Below, piece after piece: positions 16,544-24,234 of a DNA stretch of 64,000 bases; the stretch's first letter is position 1; each line of letters starts with the position of its first letter. The notes under the pieces were generated by a model. That model searched no databases. It saw only the letters and a list, made by a program, of their open reading frames with translations, and was not told the DNA's origin. The stretch comes from Streptomyces sp. CB02366 (GTDB lineage Bacteria; Actinomycetota; Actinomycetes; Streptomycetales; Streptomycetaceae). A program made the position numbers and the translations under genes. Location: assembly GCF_001905905.1 (NCBI RefSeq), contig NZ_LIVT01000003.1:434001-498000 (forward strand), read 5' to 3'.

Positions 16544-17497
16544 TCAGGGGTCCTCGACCGCCTCGGGCAGCACGGCCGGGTCGGCGGGCTGCTCCAGCGG
16601 GGGCAGTGCGGGCAGCCGGTCCCACGGGACCTGGTGCTTGCGCAGGTCCTCCCGGATCCGGTCGGCGAGCTTGCGGGTGTCGCGGCGGTTCATCGTGGCG
16701 CCCACGGCGGCGCCGATCATGAACGGGAGCAGGTTGGGCAGATTGCGCGCCATGCGCTTCATGATCTGCTGGCGCAGCTCGCGCTTCATCTGGCCGCCGA
16801 GAGCGGCGTTGAGCGTGGTGGGCCGGGTGACGTCGATGCCGCGCTCCTCCGTCCACGACGTCAGGTACGCGCCGCTGCGCTGGCCGAGGTTGCCGGGCGG
16901 GCGGCGGCCGTAGACCTCGTGGAGCTCGGCGACGAGCTTCATCTCTATGGCGGCCACGCCGGTCACCTCCGCCGCCAGCTCGGCGAGCATGGCCGGCGGT
17001 ACGGGCATCATGGCGGCGGCCCCGATGCCTGCGCCGACGGTCGCGGTGCCCCGGCAGGCTCCCGTGACCAGCTTGTCGGCCAGTTCCTCGGGCCCCAGCC
17101 CGGGGAACTGCCTCCGCAGCGTGGCGAGGTCGCGCACGGGCACCCGGGGCGCCGTGTCGATGATGCGGTCGGCCAGCTGGGCGGCCAGCGCCTTCGCGCC
17201 CTCCCCGCTCTTGCGCACACCCCGTTTCACCGCGTGCAGACGGCCCCCGGCCGCGGGGTCAGCCCGGTCCTGCTCTGCGGGCCGGTCCGGCAGCGGGGCC
17301 GCCCCGGCCACCTCGAGCGAGGCCGAACGGCCCCGCTCGTCGTCGGAACCGCCGGAAGGGTCCGGCGGGGTGGCGGACCGCTCGGCAGGCGCGTGAGCGC
17401 CTTCTGCCGGGCCTGTACCGCCCGTACCGTCCTGCTGTGCCTGCTGGCCGTGCCGACGCCAGGGGCGCCGCTTCCGGAACGGTGTCTCGCCTGCCAC
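16544..17497 (-). CDS. Conserved actinobacterial protein, possibly EcsC-like
   Basis: This is a 317-residue protein. The first 90 residues are low-complexity, polar and probably disordered. The conserved part (about 95-290) has LADRIIDTAPRVPVRD, an Ala/Gly/Met-rich helix (GAGIGAAAMMPVPPAMLAEL) and a second hydrophobic helix (LPNLLPFMIGAAVGA) flanked by basic residues. This layout is reminiscent of EcsC-family proteins, but the match is weak. GTG 17497 follows the DUF4193 stop by 13 nt, so it is the second gene of that transcript. No function is known. Confidence 0.7.
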   Translation of the reverse strand: MAGETPFRKRRPWRRHGQQAQQDGTGGTGPAEGAHAPAERSATPPDPSGGSDDERGRSASLEVAGAAPLPDRPAEQDRADPAAGGRLHAVKRGVRKSGEGAKALAAQLADRIIDTAPRVPVRDLATLRRQFPGLGPEELADKLVTGACRGTATVGAGIGAAAMMPVPPAMLAELAAEVTGVAAIEMKLVAELHEVYGRRPPGNLGQRSGAYLTSWTEERGIDVTRPTTLNAALGGQMKRELRQQIMKRMARNLPNLLPFMIGAAVGATMNRRDTRKLADRIREDLRKHQVPWDRLPALPPLEQPADPAVLPEAVEDP

Positions 17498-17510
17498 GGC
17501 CGACTCGACC

Positions 17511-17807
17511 TCAGTCGCAGTCGCGGCAGATGGGCTGACCGTTCTTCTCGCGGGCCAGCTGGCTGCGGTGGTGCACCAGGAAGCAGCTCATGCAGGTGAA
17601 CTCGTCGGCCTGCTTGGGCAGCACCCGGACGGCCAGCTCCTCGTTGGAGAGGTCCGCGCCGGGCAGTTCCAGGCCCTCGGCCGCGTCGAACTCGTCGACG
17701 TCGACGGCGGAGGCCGTCTTGTCGCTCCGGCGCGCCTTGAGCTCCTCGAGACTGTCCTGGTCGACGTCGTCGTCGGTCTTGCGTGGGGTGTCGTAGTCCG
17801 TTGCCAT
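17511..17807 (-). CDS. DUF4193 small zinc-ribbon-like protein
   Basis: This is a 98-residue acidic protein ending in a probable zinc site: CMSC at about 77-80 and CRDC at the C terminus, separated by HHRSQLAREKNGQPI. DUF4193 is confined to actinobacteria and this gene is the counterpart of Rv2699c. ATG 17807 has GGGGGAGAG about 6 nt upstream, one of the strongest ribosome-binding sites in the window, suggesting high expression. The role is unknown; a transcription- or ribosome-associated function would fit the size and zinc motif but is only a guess. Confidence 0.9.
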   Translation of the reverse strand: MATDYDTPRKTDDDVDQDSLEELKARRSDKTASAVDVDEFDAAEGLELPGADLSNEELAVRVLPKQADEFTCMSCFLVHHRSQLAREKNGQPICRDCD

Positions 17808-17972
17808 GTCGCTCTCCCCCTCTTGGGTTCATACGGGTGTCTCAGCGCACGTAACGCGTGAGAGGCCGGACTTGTGCCCGACCTGAGGCGGAGATTTTGC
17901 CTCACATCAAGGTCTGTTACTCAATCGACACCCGACCGGCCGCCTCGGCGAGGCTCGGCTTGGGTGGCGATG

Positions 17973-17990
17973 GGGACCGTACACGGTCCC
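17973..17990. promoter_or_regulatory. 18-bp near-perfect palindrome upstream of DUF4193
   Basis: GGGACCGT-AC-ACGGTCCC has 8-bp perfect arms. It could be an operator or a weak terminator for cutS. It is 165 bp upstream of the DUF4193 start. Confidence 0.35.
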
Positions 17991-18114
17991 GTCGGTGCGG
18001 TTCACGGGAGCCACCCCGTGTACTTCCCGTGATAATGATCCTCGAAAACCCGGGCGTTTACCGGCTTTCCGGCAGAGTCACCGTCACGGTGCGTAGAGAG
18101 AAGAAAAATCGGCC

Positions 18115-18130
18115 GTGTGATCGATCACAC
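18115..18130. promoter_or_regulatory. 16-bp perfect palindrome GTGTGATCGATCACAC
   Basis: This exact dyad lies 82 bp beyond the cutS stop and about 310 bp upstream of DUF4193. It contains GTG-N6-CAC and resembles a CRP-type site, but the spacing between TGTGA and TCACA is 4, not 6. It is a candidate operator for an unidentified regulator. Confidence 0.4.
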
Positions 18131-18212
18131 ACGGTTCGACCGGGGACGGGTCACGAAAATTCCGCCCAAAGCGAACAGGGAGATGCGGTGCGGTAACACC
18201 GCGCGCGGCTTC

Positions 18213-19454
18213 TCAGACCGGCAGAGTGACGCGCATCACGAGCCCCCCGCCCTCGCGGGGCTCCGCGATGATACGGCCTCCGTGGGCCCGTGCGACGGAA
18301 CGCGCGATCGACAGGCCGAGCCCGACGCCCTTGTCGCTGCCCGTGCGCTCCGTACGCAACCGCCGGAAGGGCTCGAAAAGATTGTCGATCTCGTACGCCG
18401 GGACCACCGGGCCGCTGTTGGAGACGGTCAGCAGGGCCTGCCCGTGCCGGACCTCCGTGGCGACCTCCACCCACCCGTCCTCGGGCACGTTGTAGCGTAC
18501 GGCGTTCTGCACGAGGTTCAGCGCGATCCGCTCCAGCAGGACCCCGTTGCCCTGGACCACGGCCGAGCCCCGCTCACCGCGGATCTCCACCTTCCTCCCC
18601 GAGGCCTCCGCCCGGGTCTGGTCGATGGCGCGCTCGGCGACCTCCGCCAGGTCCACCGGTTTGCGCTCGACGATCTGGTTGTCGCTGCGGGCCAGCAGCA
18701 GCAGGCCCTCGACCAGCTGCTCGCTGCGCTCGTTGGTGGCCAGGAGGGTCTTGCCGAGCTGATGGAGCTCCGGCGGGGCCTCCGGGTCGGAGAGGTGGAC
18801 CTCCAGCAGGGTGCGGTTGATCGCCAGCGGGGTGCGCAGCTCGTGCGAGGCGTTGCCGACGAACCGCTGCTGGGCGGTGAACGCCCGCTCCAGCCGGTCC
18901 AGCATGTCGTCGAAGGTGTCCGCCAGCTCCTTCAGCTCGTCGTCCGGGCCGTCCAGCTCGATCCGACGGGTGAGGTCCGTCCCGGCCACCCGGCGCGCGG
19001 TCCGGGTGATCCGCCCGAGCGGGGACAGGACGCGTCCGGCCATGGCGTAGCCGAAGGCGAAGGCGATCACGCTGAGGCCGACCAGGGCGAGGAGCGAACG
19101 GTTGAGCAGCGTGTCCAGGGCGTGCCGGCGCTGGGTGGCCGTGCACGCCTTGATCGTCTCGTTCACCTGGTCGATGTTGGTGGCGGAAGCGAGCTGCGGG
19201 CAGGCGTCGCTGGCGATCAGCACATTGGTCCCGCCGACCTTGAGCTCCAGGCTTCCCGCGTCGTGCAGAGCCTGCGCGGCCAGCATGTAGATGATCGACA
19301 GGAGCACGATGCCGGCGATCAGGAACATCCCGCCGTACAGCAGCGTGAGCCGTATCCGGATGGTGGGGCGCAGCCAGGGGTACGGGGGCTCGTGCTGTTT
19401 GGGCTCCCAGGTGGGCTTCGGAGGCGCCGCGGGGGGCTCCGGGGTGGTGACCAT
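18213..19454 (-). CDS. cutS: Sensor histidine kinase CutS
   Basis: This is a 413-residue membrane kinase. A cytoplasmic N-terminal tail rich in Pro leads to TM1 (about 31-60), a short extracellular sensor (about 61-118) and TM2 (about 119-140). HAMP, HisKA with NASHELRTPL, and HATPase (NAVRY, GVGLGLSIARS) domains follow. The sensor loop has exactly two cysteines, C85 and C104. CutRS is known in Streptomyces as a regulator of antibiotic production and, more recently, of the secretion-stress response. A conserved cysteine pair in CutS has been proposed as a redox or disulfide sensor (recollection). The start is 5 nt after the cutR stop, so it is in an operon with cutR. Confidence 0.93.
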   Translation of the reverse strand: MVTTPEPPAAPPKPTWEPKQHEPPYPWLRPTIRIRLTLLYGGMFLIAGIVLLSIIYMLAAQALHDAGSLELKVGGTNVLIASDACPQLASATNIDQVNETIKACTATQRRHALDTLLNRSLLALVGLSVIAFAFGYAMAGRVLSPLGRITRTARRVAGTDLTRRIELDGPDDELKELADTFDDMLDRLERAFTAQQRFVGNASHELRTPLAINRTLLEVHLSDPEAPPELHQLGKTLLATNERSEQLVEGLLLLARSDNQIVERKPVDLAEVAERAIDQTRAEASGRKVEIRGERGSAVVQGNGVLLERIALNLVQNAVRYNVPEDGWVEVATEVRHGQALLTVSNSGPVVPAYEIDNLFEPFRRLRTERTGSDKGVGLGLSIARSVARAHGGRIIAEPREGGGLVMRVTLPV

Positions 19455-19459
19455 GGTCC

Positions 19460-20113
19460 TCAGATCCGGTATCCGGAGCCCGGCACGGTGACGATGACGG
19501 GCGGTTCGCCGAGCTTGCGGCGGAGCGTCATCACCGTGACCCGCACCACGTTGGTGAAGGGATCGGTGTTCTCGTCCCAGGCCTTCTCCAGCAGCTGTTC
19601 CGCCGAGACGACCGCCCCCTCGCTGCGCATCAGGACCTCCAGCACCGCGAACTCCTTCGGGGCGAGCTGGATCTCCACGTCGTCGCGGAAGACCTCGCGG
19701 CGGTTCGGATCGAGCTTGATGCCGGCGCGCTCCAGGACGGGCGGCAGCGCCACCGTCGTACGGCGGCCCAGCGCGCGCACCCGGGCGGTCAGCTCGCTGA
19801 AGGCGAAAGGCTTGGGCAGGTAGTCGTCCGCGCCCAGCTCCAGGCCCTCCACCCGGTCGCTGACGTCGCCGGACGCGGTGAGCATGAGCACCCGGGTGGG
19901 CATCCCCAGCTCGACGACCCGGCGGCAGACGTCGTCCCCGTGCACCACCGGGAGGTCCCGGTCCAGCACGACGACGTCGTAGTCGTTGACCCCGATGCGC
20001 TCCAGGGCCGCGGCTCCGTCGTAGACGACGTCGACGGCCATGGCCTCCCGGCGCAGTCCGGTGGCCACCGCATCGGCGAGCAGCTGCTCGTCCTCGACGA
20101 CGAGTACGCGCAC
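19460..20113 (-). CDS. cutR: OmpR-family response regulator CutR
   Basis: This is a 217-residue regulator, the expected CutR length. The receiver domain has E7-D8, the phosphoacceptor D51 in VVVLDRDLPVVHGDD, and Lys in LPKPFA. The winged helix runs from about 125 to 217 and ends VIVTVPGSGYRI. GTG 20113 has AAGGAAGGA with 7-nt spacing. It is transcribed ahead of cutS. Direct TGAGG repeats at 11-bp spacing about 210 bp upstream could be a binding site for this type of regulator. Confidence 0.94.
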   Translation of the reverse strand: MRVLVVEDEQLLADAVATGLRREAMAVDVVYDGAAALERIGVNDYDVVVLDRDLPVVHGDDVCRRVVELGMPTRVLMLTASGDVSDRVEGLELGADDYLPKPFAFSELTARVRALGRRTTVALPPVLERAGIKLDPNRREVFRDDVEIQLAPKEFAVLEVLMRSEGAVVSAEQLLEKAWDENTDPFTNVVRVTVMTLRRKLGEPPVIVTVPGSGYRI

Positions 20114-20507
20114 GGCGCAGTCCTTCCTTCGGTCCTTCGATGGGTTCACGGAGCGAGCGGCCCCGCGGGGGCCGCCCGGACGCGGGCAGCGACGCCCACT
20201 GTGTGATCCCATCCTGCCCGCAACGCGCATAAACCGGCGGTAAGGCGGCGGGAGGCCCGGCCGCCCGCCGGGCCTCCCGCGCACCGTCCCCCGGGAAAGC
20301 GCCGGATTTACGGAGCAGTTGAGGTTTCTCTGAGGCTGGGCATGGGGATGAGGGGTTCACACCCGCGATCACGCCTGCCACGTGGCATCCCACGGCCCGC
20401 TCTTCTTTCCCCCGAGCAGCGGCGCGATCACCCGCTCCTCCGGCTCTCCGGCCGGGGGGATCCCGGGCACACCCCCGTGCCACCGACCCACGATGAGGGG
20501 GCGCATC
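20114..20507. other. 394-bp divergent region between cutR and a small conserved ORF
   Basis: It holds an 11-bp-stem hairpin (20250-20278: GGGAGGCCCGG, 7-base loop, CCGGGCCTCCC) and the TGAGG direct repeat. Both the cutR promoter (minus) and the promoter of the 57-residue ORF (plus) must lie here; no consensus pair could be assigned. The sequence is locally A/T-enriched around 20228-20242 and 20304-20330. Confidence 0.45.
20320..20340. promoter_or_regulatory. TGAGG direct repeat with 11-bp period, candidate OmpR-type operator
   Basis: TGAGGTTTCTC is followed immediately by TGAGGCTGGG. Tandem half-sites one helical turn apart are typical of OmpR/PhoB-family regulators such as CutR. The placement upstream of cutR fits autoregulation. 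This is inference from geometry only. Confidence 0.4.
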
Positions 20508-20681
20508 ATGGACGCTTTCACCGCAGGTCTGCTGCACCGCATCAAGACGACCGAGTCCGACCTCACGCGGGCGCGCGAGGACGGCGACGACTTCCTCGCG
20601 GACGTCGAGCAGGGCGAGCTGGACGATCTTCACCGTCTCGCCGCCGAGCACGGCGTGAACATCGGCGCCACCACCGTCTGA
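20508..20681 (+). CDS. Small conserved acidic protein (57 residues)
   Basis: The protein starts MDAFTAGLLHRIKTTESDL and is mostly predicted helix, charged, with no membrane segment or metal motif. ATG 20508 has GAGGGGG 7 nt upstream, and codon use is coding-like throughout. A large terminator follows directly, so it is a single-gene transcript. The position opposite cutRS appears conserved in Streptomyces by recollection. The function is unknown; a regulatory link to CutRS is possible but unsupported. Confidence 0.72.
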   Translation: MDAFTAGLLHRIKTTESDLTRAREDGDDFLADVEQGELDDLHRLAAEHGVNIGATTV

Positions 20682-20684
20682 GCC

Positions 20685-20739
20685 GCACGCCAGGGGGCCC
20701 CGGACACCGTCATGGTGTCCGGGGCCCCCTGGCGTGTGC
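20685..20739. terminator. Very strong hairpin between convergent genes
   Basis: GCACGCCAGGGGGCCCCGGA extended by CACC pairs with its complement across a 5-base loop (GTCAT), giving a stem of about 22-24 bp. It starts 3 nt after the small ORF stop and lies 55 nt from the stop of the suhB-like gene, so it probably works in both directions. Confidence 0.88.
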
Positions 20740-20793
20740 GGCGCCCGCAGACCCCTCGCCGGGGCCTTTCCGGCGCGCCTGCCGTGCGCCGCG

Positions 20794-21594
20794 TCAGTCG
20801 TGCCAGGCGCCCAGTTCCTCCAGGGCGGCCTGGAGCGGCTCGAAGACGCCCGGGACGGCGGCCACCGTGAGGTCGCCGTCGGCGGGCAGCCCGGGACGCC
20901 CGCCGGTCAGCGCGCCCGCCTCCCGGGCGATGAGGTCGCCCGCGGCCAGGTCCCAGGGGTGCAGCCCGCGCTCGTAGTAGCCGTCGAGACGGCCCGCCGC
21001 CACATCGCAGAGGTCGATGGCGGCCGAGCCGCCGCGCCGGATGTCCCGGAGCCTGGGGATCAGCCGCCGGGCCACGTCCGCCTGGTGGGTGCGGACGCGG
21101 GTGACGTAGTTGAAGCCGGTCGAGACGAGGGCCTGGTCCAGCGGCGGGGCGGGCCGGCAGCGCAGTGCCTCGCCGTTCGCGAACGCGCCGCCGCCCAGGA
21201 CCGCCTGGAAGGTCTCCCGGCGCATCGGGGCCTCGACGACGCCCACCACCCGCTCGCCGTCGCGTTCGGCGGCGATGGAGACGGCCCAGGTCGGCAGCCC
21301 GTAGAGGTAGTTCACCGTGCCGTCGAGCGGGTCGATGACCCAGCGGATGCCGGTGGTGCCCGGGGAGCCGGCGCCCTCCTCCCCCAAGAAGCCGTCGTCG
21401 GGGCGGAAGTCGGAGAGGTAGCCGGTGATCAGCTTCTCGGCGGCGATGTCCATCTCGGTGACCACGTCGATGGGGCTGGACTTGGTCGCCGCCACCCCCA
21501 GGTCGGCCGGACGGCCGTCGCGCAGCAGGGCTCCGGCGCGGCGGGCCGCCTCCAGGGCGAGGTCGAGCAGTTCGGAGAGGTCGGGGTCGGTCAC
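20794..21594 (-). CDS. Inositol monophosphatase family protein (SuhB-like)
   Basis: This is a 266-residue Mg2+-dependent phosphatase. It has metal-binding motif GEEG, motif A WVIDPLDGTVNY and motif B WDLAAGDLIAREAGG-like, all intact. The family includes inositol-1-phosphatase, CysQ and fructose-1,6-bisphosphatase-like enzymes; exact substrate cannot be fixed. Mycobacterial SuhB (Rv2701c) has the same relative position after DUF4193, supporting inositol phosphate metabolism needed for phosphatidylinositol and mycothiol. GTG 21594 has GGGAG upstream. It lies 82 nt downstream of hemH on the same strand. Confidence 0.9.
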   Translation of the reverse strand: MTDPDLSELLDLALEAARRAGALLRDGRPADLGVAATKSSPIDVVTEMDIAAEKLITGYLSDFRPDDGFLGEEGAGSPGTTGIRWVIDPLDGTVNYLYGLPTWAVSIAAERDGERVVGVVEAPMRRETFQAVLGGGAFANGEALRCRPAPPLDQALVSTGFNYVTRVRTHQADVARRLIPRLRDIRRGGSAAIDLCDVAAGRLDGYYERGLHPWDLAAGDLIAREAGALTGGRPGLPADGDLTVAAVPGVFEPLQAALEELGAWHD

Positions 21595-21643
21595 GGTGCT
21601 CCCAGGTGATCGGTGCGCACGGGCGGGCGGGCGACGCGTGGTC

Positions 21644-21695
21644 GTACGGACCAGGCATACGGACTAGGCGTACGGACTAGGCGTACGGGCTGTCC
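21644..21695. repeat. 13-bp tandem repeat across the hemH stop codon
   Basis: Four imperfect units run head to tail: GTACGGACCAGGC, ATACGGACTAGGC, GTACGGACTAGGC and GTACGGGCT. The hemH stop (21679-21677) is in the third unit, so the last codons (SPYA-stop) are repeated downstream. Additional in-phase-like TAG triplets follow the real stop. Confidence 0.8.
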
Positions 21696-22804
21696 GCACC
21701 CGCCGCGGCCGGCTTCGGAGTCCTGGCGGGGCAGCAGCCGACCGGGCAGAGGTCGTGGGAGGGCCCCAGGGCCCCCAGCGCGCAGCGCTCCACCGCCCGG
21801 CCGCGCTCGCTCGCGGCGCGCTCCAGGAGCAGGTCCCGCACGGCGGCGGCGAAACGGGGGTCGTCGCCGACGGTGGCGGAGCGGCGGACCGGCAGTCCGA
21901 GCTCGGCGGCCTTGGCCTTCGCCTCGGTGTCGAGGTCGTACAGGACCTCCATGTGGTCGGAGACGAAGCCGATGGGCGCCATCACGACCGCGGGGACGCC
22001 CTCGCCGTGCAGGGTCTCCAGGTGGTCGCAGATGTCGGGCTCCAGCCACGGGATGTGCGGGGCGCCGCTGCGGGACTGGTAGACGAGCTGCCAGGGATGC
22101 TCGACGCCGGTCTCGGCGCGCACCGCCTCGACGATCAGCCGGGCCACGTCGAGGTGCTCGGCGACGTACGCGCCGCCTTCGCCGTGCGCCTCCGCGGGGC
22201 CCGAGGCGTCGGCGGCGGAGGTCGGGATGGAGTGGGTGGTGAACGCGATGTGCGCGTCGGCGCGGACGTCCTCGGGGAGGTCGGCGAGCGAGGCGAGGAC
22301 GCCGTCCACCATGGGCTCCACGAAGCCCGGGTGGTTGAAGTAGTGCCGCAGCTTGTCCACCCGGGGGGGCTCCAGCCCTTCGTCCTCCAGGGCGGCCAGC
22401 GACTCGGCGAGGTTCTCGCGGTACTGGCGGCAGCCGGAGTACGAGGCGTAGGCGCTGGTGGCGAGGACGGCGATCCGGCGGTGGCCGTCCTCGGTCATCT
22501 CGCGCAGGACGTCGGTCAGGTACGGCGCCCAGTTGCGGTTGCCCCAGTAGACCGGCAGGTCCAGGGCGTGGTCGGCGAAGTCCTTGCGCAGCGCGTCGAG
22601 CAGGGCGCGGTTCTGCGCGTTGATCGGGCTGACTCCGCCGAAGAGGAAGTAGTGCTTGCCGACCTCCTTCAGGCGTTCCTCGGGGATGCCCCGGCCGCGG
22701 GTCACGTTCGCCAGGAACGGGACCACGTCGTCCGGGCCTTCGGGGCCGCCGAAGGAGAGCAGCAACAGGGCGTCGTAGGGAGCGGGATCGCGCAGATCGG
22801 ACAT
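21677..22804 (-). CDS. hemH: Ferrochelatase, coproporphyrin-type (CpfC)
   Basis: This is a 375-residue enzyme that inserts Fe2+ into the porphyrin. In actinobacteria the substrate is coproporphyrin III, giving coproheme (family knowledge). It opens [18 protein letters not shown]. The metal-site histidine is in FTTHSIP, followed by [11 protein letters not shown] and [17 protein letters not shown]. Cysteines that can bind a 2Fe-2S cluster are present: one in SYSGCRQYR and C341, C353, C357 and C358 near the C terminus. ATG 22804 matches the family start. The last codons lie in a short tandem repeat. Confidence 0.95.
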   Translation of the reverse strand: MSDLRDPAPYDALLLLSFGGPEGPDDVVPFLANVTRGRGIPEERLKEVGKHYFLFGGVSPINAQNRALLDALRKDFADHALDLPVYWGNRNWAPYLTDVLREMTEDGHRRIAVLATSAYASYSGCRQYRENLAESLAALEDEGLEPPRVDKLRHYFNHPGFVEPMVDGVLASLADLPEDVRADAHIAFTTHSIPTSAADASGPAEAHGEGGAYVAEHLDVARLIVEAVRAETGVEHPWQLVYQSRSGAPHIPWLEPDICDHLETLHGEGVPAVVMAPIGFVSDHMEVLYDLDTEAKAKAAELGLPVRRSATVGDDPRFAAAVRDLLLERAASERGRAVERCALGALGPSHDLCPVGCCPARTPKPAAAGADSPYA

Positions 22805-22986
22805 GGCATCGATCCTGCCACCCCCCTCGGACAGGGCGCCCACCGACATCCGACGCCCTGTCGGGAAAGCGCGGGGGCGCGGCGGGGAGCCCCCGCGGCG
22901 CCCGGAAAGCGGTGTCCGGTCCGGCCGCCCGGCCCGTAAGCTGTGTCGGTCGACTACACGCATGACAGGCACGACCGGAGTACCCC

Positions 22987-24234
22987 TTGCCCAGCCCCTA
23001 CCGCGCCATCTTCTCCGCCCCCGGCACCAAGGGTTTCTCCGCCGCGGGGTTCTTCGGCCGGATGCCGCTGTCCATGATGGGCATCGGCGTCGTGACGATG
23101 ATCTCCCAGCTCACCGGTCGCTACGGGCTGGCCGGGGCGCTGTCGGCGACCCTGGCGATGTCGGCCGCGGTCTGCGGCCCCCAGGTCTCCCGGCTGGTCG
23201 ACCGCCACGGTCAGCGCCGGGTGCTGCGCCCGGTCACGCTGGTGGCGGTGGCGGCGGTCGGGGGCCTGCTGATCTGTGCCCAGCAGGGGATGCCGGAGTG
23301 GACGCTGTTCGTCTTCTCGGCGGGCGCGGGCTGCGTGCCGAGCGTGGGGTCGATGGTCCGGTCCCGCTGGGCGGAGATCTACCGGGGCTCCGGACGGGAC
23401 CTGCACACCGCGTACGCGTGGGAGTCGATCGTCGACGAGGTGTGCTTCATCTTCGGTCCGATCATCTCCATCGGGCTGTCCACCGCCTGGTTCCCGGAGG
23501 CGGGGCCGCTGATCGCCGCCGGTTTCCTGCTGGTCGGCGTCTTCTGGCTGACGGCGCAGCGCGCCACCGAACCGGTACCGCACCCGAAGTCGCAGCACAC
23601 CGGGGGCTCGGCGCTGCGCTCGCGGGGGCTCCAGGTCCTGGTGGCCACCTTCGTGGCGACGGGAGCGATCTTCGGGGCCGTGGACGTGGTGACCGTGGCC
23701 TTCGCCGAGGAGCGCGGGCACAAGTCCGCGGCGTCCCTGGTGCTGGCCGTCTACGCGCTCGGTTCGTGTCTCGCCGGCGCGGTGTTCGGGCTGCTGCACC
23801 TGAAGGGGAGGCCCGCGATCAGGTGGCTGGTGGGTGTCCTCGCGATGGCCGTGAGTATGATCCCCCTCCAACTGGCCGGGAACCTTCCGTTGCTGGCCGT
23901 GGCGCTCTTTGTCGCGGGCCTCGCCGTCGCACCCACGATGGTCACCACCATGGCCCTCGTCGAAGCGCACGTACCGCGCACCAAGCTGACCGAGGGCATG
24001 ACCTGGACCAGTACCGGGCTCGCGGTCGGAGTGGCGCTGGGCTCCTCGGCCGCCGGCTGGGTGGTCGACGCCGCCGGGGCGGAGGCGGGGTACGCGGTGC
24101 CCGTCGCGGCGGGAGCGCTCGCGGCGGTGGTGGCGTTCCTGGGATACCGCCGGCTGGCCGGGCCGGCTACGACGGGAGGGCGCGGGGAAGATGACCGACA
24201 CCTACGCACGGACGAAGACGAGCACGTGGCATAA
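22987..24234 (+). CDS. Major facilitator superfamily permease
   Basis: This is a 415-residue protein with about 12 hydrophobic segments. The loop 2-3 motif is degenerate ([16 protein letters not shown]). No substrate-specific signature is recognised. TTG 22987 is used: GGAG lies 6 nt upstream, and the next candidates would cut into TM1. The C-terminal tail is polar, acidic and His-rich. The last 44 bp overlap the following gene, so the two are translated together; transport of a sugar acid or polyol used by that oxidase would be a reasonable but untested guess. Confidence 0.82.
   Translation: MPSPYRAIFSAPGTKGFSAAGFFGRMPLSMMGIGVVTMISQLTGRYGLAGALSATLAMSAAVCGPQVSRLVDRHGQRRVLRPVTLVAVAAVGGLLICAQQGMPEWTLFVFSAGAGCVPSVGSMVRSRWAEIYRGSGRDLHTAYAWESIVDEVCFIFGPIISIGLSTAWFPEAGPLIAAGFLLVGVFWLTAQRATEPVPHPKSQHTGGSALRSRGLQVLVATFVATGAIFGAVDVVTVAFAEERGHKSAASLVLAVYALGSCLAGAVFGLLHLKGRPAIRWLVGVLAMAVSMIPLQLAGNLPLLAVALFVAGLAVAPTMVTTMALVEAHVPRTKLTEGMTWTSTGLAVGVALGSSAAGWVVDAAGAEAGYAVPVAAGALAAVVAFLGYRRLAGPATTGGRGEDDRHLRTDEDEHVA

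Larger units (their letters stand above)
17808..18212. other. 405-bp intergenic region with two palindromes
   Basis: The region separates cutS (stop at 18213) from DUF4193 (start at 17807), both on the minus strand, so it must hold the DUF4193 promoter. It is less G/C-rich than its surroundings. Two palindromes are annotated separately. On the minus strand a TTGAGT and a CAAAAT are spaced too widely to call a promoter with confidence. No small ORF with coding character was found. Confidence 0.5.

Noticed and set aside
18115..18130. Palindrome considered as a CRP-family site
   Set aside because: The half-sites TGTGA and TCACA are 4 bp apart rather than 6, so it was kept only as an unassigned operator candidate.
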